Shown here in pieces: positions 28,066-36,903 of a DNA stretch of 64,000 bases; position 1 is the stretch's first letter; every line of letters begins with the position of its first letter. Source of the stretch: HGM04593 sp045647745. Its GTDB lineage: Bacteria; Bacteroidota; Bacteroidia; Bacteroidales; Bacteroidaceae. Made by a program: the position numbers and the translations under genes. The notes under the pieces are model-generated. The model saw nothing but the letters and a program-made list of their open reading frames with translations. It did no database searches and was not told where the DNA came from. The stretch spans positions 104,703 through 168,702 of the forward strand of contig JAZRMQ010000066.1 in the NCBI GenBank assembly GCA_045647745.1. The letters run 5' to 3'.

Positions 28066-28671
28066 TTAAAGTGTTGAATTAACCTCAACGATATACCCAA
28101 GAACTTCGTCCCTGCCGAGCGCCTTTTCCGACGATGTAACAAAAACAGGAGGCAGCTCTTCCCACTCCTCGAGCAGCTTTGCCTTGTAGGCCGCAATATT
28201 ACTTGCCAAGGTAGCTTTTGTAAGTTTGTCGGCTTTCGTAAAGATTATTGAAAAGGGCACACCATTCTCGCCAAGCCATTGGAAGAATTCTAAATCAATT
28301 TTCTGAGGCTCGTGACGGCAGTCAATAAGCACAAAGAGCAAAGTCATCTGCTCGCGGCCAAGCACATAATTTGTAATAATGTGTTCAAGCTGCTCATTCT
28401 GCGATTTACTGCGCTTTGCATAGCCGTAACCCGGAAGGTCTACAAGATACCACTCATTGTTTATCAGATAGTGGTTTATCAGCAGTGTTTTACCCGGAGT
28501 AGCCGATGTCTGCGCCAATTTCTTTTGATTGGTGAGCATATTGATGAGGCTCGATTTTCCCACATTCGAACGGCCAATGAAGGCATATTCGGGCTTTCCG
28601 TCCTGCGGACACTTTCTAATGTCGGTATTGCTTATTACAAAGCGCGCGCTTTTTACAATAGGTGTGCTCAT
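28066..28671 (-). CDS. ysxC: Ribosome-assembly GTPase YsxC/YihA (EngB)
   Basis: 201 residues from the ATG at 28671 (MSTPIVKSARFVISNTDIRK). A longer reading to 28776 crosses the promoter and is rejected. GTPase motifs: G1 GRSNVGKSS, G2 around TSATPGKT, G3 LVDLPGYGYA, G4 TKAD (IIFTKADKL) and G5 TSSEKALG. The family acts in late assembly of the 50S subunit. It stands as a single gene with its own promoter and terminator. Confidence 0.95.
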   Translation of the reverse strand: MSTPIVKSARFVISNTDIRKCPQDGKPEYAFIGRSNVGKSSLINMLTNQKKLAQTSATPGKTLLINHYLINNEWYLVDLPGYGYAKRSKSQNEQLEHIITNYVLGREQMTLLFVLIDCRHEPQKIDLEFFQWLGENGVPFSIIFTKADKLTKATLASNIAAYKAKLLEEWEELPPVFVTSSEKALGRDEVLGYIVEVNSTL

Positions 28672-28691
28672 TTTGCTAAAAATTTCTGCCA

Positions 28692-28722
28692 CGAAGATAC
28701 AACGATATTCAAGAATAGCAAA
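28692..28722 (-). promoter_or_regulatory. Promoter for ysxC
   Basis: On the minus strand TTTG (28722-28719), a 19-base spacer, then TATCTTCG (28699-28692). It ends about 20 bases before the ATG at 28671 and decides between the two possible starts. Confidence 0.75.
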
Positions 28723-28730
28723 GAAAAAGA

Positions 28731-28752
28731 CGTGTAAGATTACACTCACACG
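28731..28752 (-). terminator. Terminator downstream of the TonB-dependent receptor
   Basis: On the minus strand an 8 bp stem (CGTGTGAG/CTTACACG with one G-U) around TGTAAT, followed by TCTTTTTCTT. It follows the stop at 28780 and lies just before the ysxC promoter. Confidence 0.7.
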
Positions 28753-28779
28753 CCCATTCTCGCACTCTAAAAACAAAAA

Positions 28780-31080
28780 CTATTGCGATATTTTCACACC
28801 CACAAAGAATGTTCGGGGCTGTGTAGGGCCGTAAAAATAACCCGAGTCACGATACTCACCTTTGTCGAGGTCACTCTGGAAACTGTTAAAGATATTCTGC
28901 ACGCCGGCATTTACTTGCAGATTAATGTGGTCGTGAAGAATGAATGTGTAACCCGCCTTAAAGTTAAGGTCAAAGAAATCGGGCGTTGTCTCCAAGCGGT
29001 CGTTCTTAATCCAACCGGCATAATGGGGCACAATCATCGAGCCGGTGTATGTTCCCGAGAGTGAAAGGTCGAGCATTTTCACCGGTGACGATGTAATTGT
29101 AAAATAGCCGTAATAATCGGGGGTGCGCATCATACGCTTTGTTGTCAACGCAACGCTGTCAACCTCGGTCCACACCTCGGGTTGTGTGTAGAGACTGCGC
29201 TGAGCAGTAAAGCCAAGTTGCAGCGAGAACTGTTTGCCGTGTGCAATCTTAGCGTCGAGATTTACACCATAAACACGTGCGCCGGAACCATTGCGACGCT
29301 CCTTTATTGCGTGACCTTTATCATTCACGCCAATGTCCTCAAGCACAAAAACATTGCTAAGACCCGTATAAAAACCCTCTACAAGCACATTCGCCTGCCA
29401 GTGCCCAAAGCGCGTTGTCCAATCGACCGAGCCGCTAAAGCTGTTGGAGCGCTCCTCTTTTAACCCTTCAGCAAGCTCAATCTGCACACCCTCGCCACCC
29501 ACTGCTGTAACGTGCAAATCCTCGTCATAGGCCTGCGGAGCGCGGAAACCGGTTGAATAGGTGAGGCGTGCCTGCAAATTATCCAACGGCTTATACAAAA
29601 AGTTTACACGGGGGCTGAAAATTGGCTTTTCAATGAGGTTGTGTTTATCGAGTCGCAAACCAAGCAAGAGAGAGAAATAACGTGCATTCCACTCATTTTG
29701 CAAAAAAGCACTACCGACACGCACATTCTGACGCATATCACGGTCGTACCCGGTCATCATATCGTGCAACCTATTCTCCTGATACTCTACTCCACTCATA
29801 AAAGTTGCCGGTGAAAATAGGAATTTATTTATCTGCCACGTGTACGTTGCGCCGGTAACCCAAGTGAGGTCATCGGTCTTGCCATAAGCATCGGGGTCGC
29901 GCTGAGCACCATAATAGCTGTCGCGGTCGATATGCTGCACCGAAGCAAACACCGACAATTTATGCTTATAGCCGTTCCAGCCGTGGTCGTAGGAGACACC
30001 ACCGCTGTTTATAACGTGCTTTGTCTGCTCTGTGATATCACTTTCGTGGGGTTGAAGATTAAATTTGTTACCACCACGACGCAGTTCGTTAGTTGTGTGA
30101 TATTCAATGCCCAAACGACCATTGTAGGTGGGGCGATAATATGTTCGCAAGCCAAAAGTATTTAGGTTAAGCTTGCCAAGCTCTGAAAAGCCGTCGCCAT
30201 CGTGGTCGTATGGGTTACGGTTGCGATAATTAGCATAGACCGCAATGCCATATTTGTTATCGGGCGACACAAGCGACACATTGGCACCAACGCTCTGTTC
30301 CCACGCCTTGCCACCGTAGCCTGCAAAATTGCTTGTCACAGAGAATGAATTACTTACAGGGTCCTTGGTTATAATATTAACCGTTCCGCCCACGGCATTT
30401 GCCCCAAAGAGCGCAGAGCCTCCACCACGAACAACCTCCACGCGCTCAATCATATTGACAGGTATCTGCTCCAAGCCATAAACACCACTCAGAGCACTCA
30501 CCACCGGACGGCTGTTTATGAGCACCTGCGAATAAGGCCCTTCGAGACCATTGATGCGCACCTGCGGGAAGCCGCAATTCTGGCAGTTATTCTCTACTCG
30601 TAGACCCGTCACATAGTTGAGACTCTTGGCAAGGTCTACCGAGTTCACCGCCTCAAAAAGCGGCAAAGCAGCCACCGACACCACTACGGGAGCATCCTTT
30701 CGGCTTATCTCGTTGCGATTGGCCGACACCACCACCTCGTCAATAACAAAGCTATCTGTCTTTAGTTTAAAATGCACAACCGCAGTATAATCCTTGCTCA
30801 CAACAACCTCTTTAGTCATTGTCTCGTAGCCCATTGCCGTTACGCGCAGATTGTATTTTCCGGGAGCAAGGTTGGTAAATGCAAAATGCCCCTCCTCGTT
30901 ACTTGTTGCACCCTCGCCTGTCTCAATGATAAGCACCGACGCAAAAGCAATGTTCTCCTCTGTTCCATCCTCTATGATGTGTCCCATAATTTTATTACCC
31001 TCCTTGATGACTACCGGGTCGCTGGCAAACAGCGTTAATGTGCAAAAAGAGAGGATAAAAGCCGTAACTGTTTTTCTCAT
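28780..31080 (-). CDS. TonB-dependent outer-membrane receptor with carboxypeptidase-like N-domain
   Basis: 766 residues. Signal peptide (1-20), Ig-like regulatory domain (about 30-110, IMGHIIEDGTEENIAFASVL), TonB box (IDEVVVSAN), plug with the Cys motif NCQNCGFPQVRINGLEGPYS and VNMIERVEVVRGGGSALFGA, NAVGGTVNIITKDP, and a beta-barrel ending in RTFFVGVKISQ. It is shorter than SusC transporters and has no SusD partner, so it resembles siderophore, haem or cobalamin receptors. The ligand cannot be told. It is divergent from the C10 protease gene and has its own promoter and terminator. Confidence 0.93.
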   Translation of the reverse strand: MRKTVTAFILSFCTLTLFASDPVVIKEGNKIMGHIIEDGTEENIAFASVLIIETGEGATSNEEGHFAFTNLAPGKYNLRVTAMGYETMTKEVVVSKDYTAVVHFKLKTDSFVIDEVVVSANRNEISRKDAPVVVSVAALPLFEAVNSVDLAKSLNYVTGLRVENNCQNCGFPQVRINGLEGPYSQVLINSRPVVSALSGVYGLEQIPVNMIERVEVVRGGGSALFGANAVGGTVNIITKDPVSNSFSVTSNFAGYGGKAWEQSVGANVSLVSPDNKYGIAVYANYRNRNPYDHDGDGFSELGKLNLNTFGLRTYYRPTYNGRLGIEYHTTNELRRGGNKFNLQPHESDITEQTKHVINSGGVSYDHGWNGYKHKLSVFASVQHIDRDSYYGAQRDPDAYGKTDDLTWVTGATYTWQINKFLFSPATFMSGVEYQENRLHDMMTGYDRDMRQNVRVGSAFLQNEWNARYFSLLLGLRLDKHNLIEKPIFSPRVNFLYKPLDNLQARLTYSTGFRAPQAYDEDLHVTAVGGEGVQIELAEGLKEERSNSFSGSVDWTTRFGHWQANVLVEGFYTGLSNVFVLEDIGVNDKGHAIKERRNGSGARVYGVNLDAKIAHGKQFSLQLGFTAQRSLYTQPEVWTEVDSVALTTKRMMRTPDYYGYFTITSSPVKMLDLSLSGTYTGSMIVPHYAGWIKNDRLETTPDFFDLNFKAGYTFILHDHINLQVNAGVQNIFNSFQSDLDKGEYRDSGYFYGPTQPRTFFVGVKISQ

Positions 31081-31114
31081 ATATATTATTTGTTTATTTT
31101 TTACTTTGCGACTG

Positions 31115-31146
31115 CAAAGTTACGGCGACTATAAAAACACCACAAT
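31115..31146 (-). promoter_or_regulatory. Promoter for the TonB-dependent receptor
   Basis: On the minus strand ATTG (31146-31143), a 20-base spacer, then TAACTTTG (31122-31115), an exact -7 match. Confidence 0.7.
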
Positions 31147-31155
31147 CGCAACATC

Positions 31156-31183
31156 TTGTTAAAAAAGCAATATTCTTTAACAA
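31156..31183. repeat. Inverted repeat in the divergent receptor/protease intergenic region
   Basis: TTGTTAAA (31156-31163) and TTTAACAA (31176-31183), 12 bases apart. It lies just upstream of the receptor -33 and about 65 bases upstream of the protease -33, a fit place for an operator. AT-rich sequence makes chance possible. Confidence 0.35.
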
Positions 31184-31248
31184 AAAACCCTCAAAAAAAC
31201 CAACAAACACTCTAATTCAATAAAAAATAGACAAAATGTCTGCAAATG

Positions 31249-31280
31249 TTTGGAAACATAAGCCATTAATCATACATTTG
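31249..31280 (+). promoter_or_regulatory. Promoter for the C10 protease
   Basis: TTTG (31249-31252), a 20-base spacer and TACATTTG (31273-31280): a perfect Bacteroidetes promoter, ending 29 bases before the ATG. Confidence 0.8.
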
Positions 31281-31309
31281 CGCCTTATGACTTCCTAAAC
31301 GACACAAAA

Positions 31310-34249
31310 ATGAAAAGATTTACTACACTTTTATTATCATTACTACTGACAACAGCCCTCTTTGCCAACCCCGTTGACCCCCAAAAGGCCGGCGAGATTG
31401 CAAACGCTTTCTGGGGAGAAACGAGCAAGAGCAGTATAAACAACTCTTTGGAGTTGATTCCAAGAGCAAAAATGTCAAAAGCCGGCAGCCGATTTACCAC
31501 TCCAAGGACAGCACCGGGATATTACATTTTTACCCCCGGAGATGAACAAGGCTTTGTCATTGTATCGGGTGAAGATGCCCTGTCACCAATCATCGGCTAC
31601 TCGACAACAGCCAATATCAGCGAGATGCCACCGGCACTTCGCGACCTGCTTGACGTATATGACACCTACGTCGACGACCTGCGCAACGGCGCAGCCGAGC
31701 TTGCACAGCCGGTGACCACTGCTGCAAACAGTTATATTGAGCCAATGCTCACAACCAAATGGAACCAAAGCGATCCATACAACAAAATGTGCCCCGAATA
31801 TAATGGTCAAAAGACTCCTACCGGTTGCACCGCAACAGCCATTGCCCAAATTATGAAATTTCACAACTGGCCCGACAAATCATCGAAAGAGTTTACCTGG
31901 ACCAGCAACATCACAGACAATAAAGAGACTATTCCAGTCCACACATACGATTGGAAAAGAATGAAGGACAGCTACAACGGCAGCAACACACCAAGCGAGG
32001 AAGATGCTGTTGCACAGCTTATGGTCGATGTTGGCAAAGCCATAAATAGTCAATACGCCCCCACCGGCACAGGCAGTACTCCAATAGACGCATCACAAGC
32101 ATTGGTAAATGTGTTCAAATATTCACCCGATATTGTGGTGGCAAACAGAGAGGAGTATACAAACGAGGAGTATATCAGCCTCATCAGGACAAATCTCGAA
32201 GCACGCCAACCGTTAATGTATGCCGGTCACGGACAGAGCTACAGCTCGGGACACGCCTTTGTGTGCGATGGTATCGACGAGAACAACCTTTTACACATTA
32301 ACTGGGGCTGGGGCGGCGCATACGATGGCTGGTTCGACATTACAACAATGGCTCCCGGCGGCGCCGGCATTGGTGGTGGCGAGGAACGCTACAATGTGGG
32401 ACAATCAATAATAGCAAATATTCGCCCTCGCGCTACCGACGAGGCCGATGTAAACGGAGAGCCAACCCTTTATGCCTCATATATTCTCAACCCCGACACA
32501 AACCCCGACAATAACGAAGAATATCAAATAGTAGACGAAGCGGTAAAAACATTCGTGAACGGCAAGGCTAAACAACGCGTTGCTTTTGCCTTGGTAAATT
32601 TTTCCCATTCTGCATCAAAAATGCAAATAGCCTTGCATTTTGAGAAAGACGGAGAGCTTTATGACAAGTGGCTGATTAACTCGGCCGACGAGCTCGTTGA
32701 ACTTGAAATGAACGAAGAGAGTGAAGGTGCATACGTTATTGACTTTATAGTAAGCAATTCAACCAGCAACGACTCCTATCTTGAAGAGGGCGTTTATAAC
32801 TTGAAATTCTACTACTCCGATGGAAGCGAAGGGGGTGAGTTCAAGCCCATACGTGGCAGCCAAAATAATATAACTCTTGAGGTTGGCAACAAACAGACAC
32901 GCATATACCAAACAAAGCCTCAAATAAAAATGACGGAGTTTATCTTCCGCCAAAGCCCAACGCTAAAGGGCGACCGTTTGTCATTTGATGCAAAATTTGA
33001 AAATCAAAACAAGCGCAACTCGCTTGTTCTGATTGTTCCGGTACTTAACCGCGAAATCTCGGAAAATGAGTACGAGAGTCAAATTTTGGACCAAGAGGGA
33101 GTTTTGATTGATGTATATGACGATGAAGAGATTTTTGCCACTTTCGACACAAACACAATATTCCCACAAGATGGCAAATACTACATCTCATTTGTCTGCA
33201 ATGTACAGAACAGATACACGAGCCGCAATTTAGAATTCGACCACGAGTCAATTACTCCAATCACCGGACAGAGCCAAGAGGTAAATATCAGCCCATTGCC
33301 CGAAGGCTTGGTTTTGTCTACAACAGCACTCAGTGCAACAGCAATAACATACGGCGAAAAGGCAAACATTGCCGGCGAGATAAAGAATATATCCACATCT
33401 GACACCTCCTTCACCGGCACATTGGGACTCTTTGCAACAAACAACGCAACAGGACAGGCTTACCTTCTTGAGACGTTGAATATCGAAGAACTTAAAAAAG
33501 ATTCAACAAAAAAAATCACCTACAATAACCCCGACTATTTCCCGGTGATGCAACCCGGCAGCTACACCATCACAGTGCAACAGCTTGAGAATGGTGTTTG
33601 GAAAGAGATGCGACAATCAGCAGCCACCTGCATACAAGACATTGCCGCAACAAACGCAATAATCCCCTACATTAAGGGAACCATTGAGATTAACAATGGT
33701 AACGACGTTGTTAAGCAAGGAGAAGAATTTGAAGTCAAAGCAACTTTCAGCTGTTTTAACGGAGATTTTGAAGGCTTTGCACGTGTGAACATTCCTAACG
33801 GACTATCTTATCACGTACGAAGCGACTTTAGTCCAATCTCTGTGAAAAAAGATGAAACGGTTGATGTAATATTCAAATCTTGCAAAAGCTTTAAATCTAC
33901 ACCACTGAATAAGTACCGCCTCAATATCACATACAACAACGCCGAAAAGAAAAAAATTGGCGATGTATCAAACAATACATTGTCGTATAGTGGTAACGGA
34001 TACTTTTGGATTGGTGACGACACAGCCATTGAGGTTGTAGAGGATGTGAACGGAGCTGAAATCACTGTTTGTGATAATATAATAAGCATTGCAAACGCCG
34101 ATGATGCAGTGGTTACAATCTACAGCAGCGACGGGCGCAAAATTCATCAAGGCACAGAGACTGCTATTCAAATTGCAAACGGCCTGTACATTATAACAGT
34201 GCAAAAGCCCAACGGCACAATCACTGCAACAAAAGTATTTGTAAAGTAA
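31310..34249 (+). CDS. Secreted C10-family (streptopain-like) cysteine protease with T9SS sorting domain
   Basis: 979 residues. Signal peptide (1-19), a Spi-like propeptide (about 20-135, YYIFTPGDEQGFVIVSGEDA), a C10 peptidase domain (about 140-370) with Cys173 (PTGCTATAIAQIM), His315 (SSGHAFVCDGID) and the Asn331/Trp segment INWGWGGAYDGW, so it should be active. Several beta domains (about 380-900) follow, then a C-terminal T9SS type A sorting domain (last about 70 residues: VVTIYSSDGRKI; GLYIITVQKPNGT; TATKVFVK). It is exported by T9SS and probably anchored or released at the surface, where it would degrade proteins. Its own promoter and a terminator bound it. Confidence 0.94.
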   Translation: MKRFTTLLLSLLLTTALFANPVDPQKAGEIANAFWGETSKSSINNSLELIPRAKMSKAGSRFTTPRTAPGYYIFTPGDEQGFVIVSGEDALSPIIGYSTTANISEMPPALRDLLDVYDTYVDDLRNGAAELAQPVTTAANSYIEPMLTTKWNQSDPYNKMCPEYNGQKTPTGCTATAIAQIMKFHNWPDKSSKEFTWTSNITDNKETIPVHTYDWKRMKDSYNGSNTPSEEDAVAQLMVDVGKAINSQYAPTGTGSTPIDASQALVNVFKYSPDIVVANREEYTNEEYISLIRTNLEARQPLMYAGHGQSYSSGHAFVCDGIDENNLLHINWGWGGAYDGWFDITTMAPGGAGIGGGEERYNVGQSIIANIRPRATDEADVNGEPTLYASYILNPDTNPDNNEEYQIVDEAVKTFVNGKAKQRVAFALVNFSHSASKMQIALHFEKDGELYDKWLINSADELVELEMNEESEGAYVIDFIVSNSTSNDSYLEEGVYNLKFYYSDGSEGGEFKPIRGSQNNITLEVGNKQTRIYQTKPQIKMTEFIFRQSPTLKGDRLSFDAKFENQNKRNSLVLIVPVLNREISENEYESQILDQEGVLIDVYDDEEIFATFDTNTIFPQDGKYYISFVCNVQNRYTSRNLEFDHESITPITGQSQEVNISPLPEGLVLSTTALSATAITYGEKANIAGEIKNISTSDTSFTGTLGLFATNNATGQAYLLETLNIEELKKDSTKKITYNNPDYFPVMQPGSYTITVQQLENGVWKEMRQSAATCIQDIAATNAIIPYIKGTIEINNGNDVVKQGEEFEVKATFSCFNGDFEGFARVNIPNGLSYHVRSDFSPISVKKDETVDVIFKSCKSFKSTPLNKYRLNITYNNAEKKKIGDVSNNTLSYSGNGYFWIGDDTAIEVVEDVNGAEITVCDNIISIANADDAVVTIYSSDGRKIHQGTETAIQIANGLYIITVQKPNGTITATKVFVK

Positions 34250-34274
34250 CAGAGAATATATATATAAACACATC

Positions 34275-34311
34275 AGTGCTACGGGCAAGCTCTTTGTTTG
34301 CCCGTAGCACT
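34275..34311 (+). terminator. Terminator after the C10 protease
   Basis: A 14 bp perfect stem (AGTGCTACGGGCAA and its complement) with an 8-9 base loop, followed by TATATTTT. Confidence 0.88.
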
Positions 34312-34330
34312 ATATTTTAACCACTAAAAA

Positions 34331-34362
34331 ATTGTTTCATTGAACAGTAAAACCTATTTTCG
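34331..34362 (+). promoter_or_regulatory. Promoter for the exported hydrolase
   Basis: ATTG (34331-34334), a 20-base spacer and TATTTTCG (34355-34362); it ends 18 bases before the ATG. The same TATTTTCG -7 is used by the DUF3127 gene. Confidence 0.7.
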
Positions 34363-34380
34363 CACAAAATATCAAACACA

Positions 34381-35748
34381 ATGAATAGAATAATAGTATC
34401 AGCATTTATCGCCATTGCAACAATCGCAAGCAGCACAACAACGTGCTATGCAAAAACAATCTCAAAGTGCAAAACAAAAAAGATTAGTGCATACTTTTCA
34501 AAAGTGCTCAAAGGCGAAGAGGCCAATTACAAAGGCTGCGACAAAATAAAACCCGAAAATATTGAGGCCACACGCAACGCTGTGTGGAGTTGCTGGCGCA
34601 CAGCAGTGCAGGCTGTCGATGAAGAGAAACTGAATGAGCCCTTTTCCACCGACGAACCACGTGACACCGGCTATTGGAAACTCCCCGAGCACCTTGAGAA
34701 GAGCGCTCTAATGCCTTACTATTTTATTAAAAAGGGCGAACAGCCACAGAGTGGCTACCCACTATTCCTTTATATGCACGGCTCGGGCGAGAAAAACCGC
34801 GAGTGGGAAGCCGGTCTACGCCTGTGCAGCAGCTACGACGATGCTCCATCACTACATTTTATTCCTCAAATACCCAACGGATACGGCGAGCTCTATCGTT
34901 GGGCAATCCAAAGCAAGCAGTGGGCGTGGGAAAAGTTATTGCGTCTTGCTTTTGTAAACGAAAATATCGACGCCAACAGAATTTATTTTTACGGAATATC
35001 CGAGGGGGGATACGGCAGCCAGCGCTTGGCATCGTTTTATGCCGACTACCTTGCAGGAGCAGGCCCTATGGCCGGTGGCGAGCCTCTGAAAAACGCACCG
35101 ATGGAGAACCTTGCCAACATTGCCTTTTCATTGCGCACCGGCGAACAGGATTATGGCTTTGCACGCAATGCAATGACCTATAATGCCGCGCTGACAATCG
35201 ACAGCCTAGCCAAGAAACACCCCGGGCTCTACAACCATTTCATTGAGCTTGTGCCAAAGATGGGGCACAGCATAAACTATGAAAAGACTACCCCGTGGCT
35301 CAAGCAACACCGCCGCAATGCCCACCCGGCATATTTCTATTGGGAGGATTATGATATGTATGGCCGCCATCGTACCGGCTTTTACAACCTGAAGGTCAAC
35401 GAAACATCACGTAACAACGACGAGGAACGCACTTGCTACGAGATGAGCATTGCCGACAACACCGTAACCCTCACCGTGCAGAATGTTACATACACCACAA
35501 CACAGCTCATTTATAACATTCCAATGTACTTTTCAAAGAGCTATGCTCCGGCAACAAAAGGCAATGTAACAATCTATCTGAGCGAAAAACTTTTCGATTT
35601 TACAAAGCCCATCAGAGTTATTATCAACGGCAACGAGGCTTTTAACGGCAAGGTAACCCCAACATTAAAGGCAATGACCGAGAGCTGTGCCGAGTTCTTT
35701 GACCCCGAGCGCCTGTTCCCCGCAGAGATTACCGTTGACATCAAGTAA
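34381..35748 (+). CDS. Exported alpha/beta hydrolase
   Basis: 455 residues. A signal peptide (about 1-24) precedes an alpha/beta-hydrolase core: oxyanion motif LYMHGSGEKN (about 130-139), nucleophile Ser207 in YGISEGG and His296 in PKMGHS, similar to phospholipase/carboxylesterase or poly(3-hydroxybutyrate)-depolymerase-like esterases. The last 130 residues form a beta-rich domain (GFYNLKVNETSRNNDEERTC; VTLTVQNVTYTTTQLIY). The substrate is unknown. No T9SS sorting domain or lipobox is seen. It lies between the C10 protease and recR with its own promoter. Confidence 0.82.
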   Translation: MNRIIVSAFIAIATIASSTTTCYAKTISKCKTKKISAYFSKVLKGEEANYKGCDKIKPENIEATRNAVWSCWRTAVQAVDEEKLNEPFSTDEPRDTGYWKLPEHLEKSALMPYYFIKKGEQPQSGYPLFLYMHGSGEKNREWEAGLRLCSSYDDAPSLHFIPQIPNGYGELYRWAIQSKQWAWEKLLRLAFVNENIDANRIYFYGISEGGYGSQRLASFYADYLAGAGPMAGGEPLKNAPMENLANIAFSLRTGEQDYGFARNAMTYNAALTIDSLAKKHPGLYNHFIELVPKMGHSINYEKTTPWLKQHRRNAHPAYFYWEDYDMYGRHRTGFYNLKVNETSRNNDEERTCYEMSIADNTVTLTVQNVTYTTTQLIYNIPMYFSKSYAPATKGNVTIYLSEKLFDFTKPIRVIINGNEAFNGKVTPTLKAMTESCAEFFDPERLFPAEITVDIK

Positions 35749-35761
35749 CACCCCGTGCCAA

Positions 35762-35793
35762 TTTGCACAATGGCGTTTTTTTGACTATCTTCG
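35762..35793 (+). promoter_or_regulatory. Promoter for recR and downstream genes
   Basis: TTTG (35762-35765), a 20-base spacer and TATCTTCG (35786-35793), 29 bases before the recR ATG. Confidence 0.75.
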
Positions 35794-35822
35794 CCGACGA
35801 TAATCAGGAAAGACATTGACCA

Positions 35823-36443
35823 ATGAACCAAGAATACCCTTCAACACTTTTGGAGCGAGCCGTAAAGGAGTTTTCAAAACTCCCGGGCATTGGGCGCAAG
35901 ACAGCAACACGTCTGGTGCTTCACCTGTTGCGCAAAAAAGAGGAGGAGGTCGAAGGCTTTTCATCGGCAATACTCACCCTGAAACGCGAGGCAAAATACT
36001 GCAAAGAGTGCCATAGTATATCAGATACCGATATATGCCCCATCTGCGCCAACCCACTGCGCGACCACAGCCTCATCTGCGTGGTCGAAAATATACAGGA
36101 TGTGATGGCTGTTGAGAACACAATGCAGTTCAGAGGCGTGTACCACGTTCTTGGCGGTGTGATATCACCGATGGACGGCGTTTCGCCAAGCGACCTACAC
36201 ATTAACAGCCTCATCGAGCGCGTGGCCACCGGAGAGGTAAAAGAGATTATTTTAGCGCTCAGCTCCACGATGGAGGGCGATACTACAAATTTCTACATCT
36301 ACCGCAAATTGCAACAATATGATGTCAAGCTATCAGTCATTGCCCGTGGAATCTCCATTGGCGATGAACTTGAATACACCGACGAGGTGACACTTGGCAG
36401 CTCAATAATTAACCGCCGTCCTTTTACCGGCAAAACACTATGA
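35823..36443 (+). CDS. recR: Recombination protein RecR
   Basis: 206 residues. Helix-hairpin-helix (FSKLPGIGRKTATRLVLHLL), a C4 zinc finger (CKECHSISDTDICPIC) and a Toprim domain (ICVVENIQDVMAVENT; LALSSTMEGDTTNFYIYRKL). It loads RecA in the RecFOR pathway. First of a compact plus-strand group: recR, a membrane protein, a glycosyltransferase and an acetyltransferase, with gaps of 4-6 bases. Confidence 0.97.
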   Translation: MNQEYPSTLLERAVKEFSKLPGIGRKTATRLVLHLLRKKEEEVEGFSSAILTLKREAKYCKECHSISDTDICPICANPLRDHSLICVVENIQDVMAVENTMQFRGVYHVLGGVISPMDGVSPSDLHINSLIERVATGEVKEIILALSSTMEGDTTNFYIYRKLQQYDVKLSVIARGISIGDELEYTDEVTLGSSIINRRPFTGKTL

Positions 36444-36447
36444 CAAG

Positions 36448-36897
36448 ATGAACAGAGCAAACGTTCTAAAATCACTTAAATTCAATTTTGCAACCTCAAT
36501 TTTTGCAACAACAATAGCCATTGCCGCATTCGAGACGGGCTACCTTGTAAAAGGCGCGTTGGCAATGAACCTTGGCGAGCAGGACTTATATTACATTGAA
36601 GTGAGCACCATTATGCTCACAATGGCAATAATTCCACTGGCTCTTAAATGGTTTAGCCGCACAATGAGCAAAAGCACGAACCTCGACAAAAACGCATTTC
36701 TTAAATTGTACAGCAAAATGAGCCTGATACGTATGTTCCTGCTCTTTATAGTCCTTATCGTAAACATATTCATATACTACGGCATTGACTACAACGGGGC
36801 AATGTACTGTGCAATAGTTAGCTTGGGAGCACTGCTATACAGCTACCCCACCGGCAAAGTGTTGGACGAATATCAGAACTGCGACAAAACAAAATAA
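36448..36897 (+). CDS. Conserved membrane protein, unknown function
   Basis: 149 residues with about four transmembrane segments (near 17-37, 47-70, 93-113 and 117-135: IATTIAIAAFETGYL; VSTIMLTMAIIPLAL; LFIVLIVNIFIYYGI; AMYCAIVSLGALLYSYP). No domain recognised. It sits 4 bases after recR and 6 before the glycosyltransferase gene, an arrangement I recall in other Bacteroidales. It may be a subunit linked to envelope glycan synthesis, but this is only from context. Confidence 0.75.
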   Translation: MNRANVLKSLKFNFATSIFATTIAIAAFETGYLVKGALAMNLGEQDLYYIEVSTIMLTMAIIPLALKWFSRTMSKSTNLDKNAFLKLYSKMSLIRMFLLFIVLIVNIFIYYGIDYNGAMYCAIVSLGALLYSYPTGKVLDEYQNCDKTK

Positions 36898-36903
36898 CAG
36901 GTG

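Noticed and set aside
28672..28776. Upstream start for ysxC at 28776
   Set aside because: It runs over the promoter and over the terminator of the TonB receptor.
31081..31309. Possible small RNA or peptide gene in the divergent intergenic region
   Set aside because: Apart from the two promoters and an inverted repeat nothing supports a transcript of its own.
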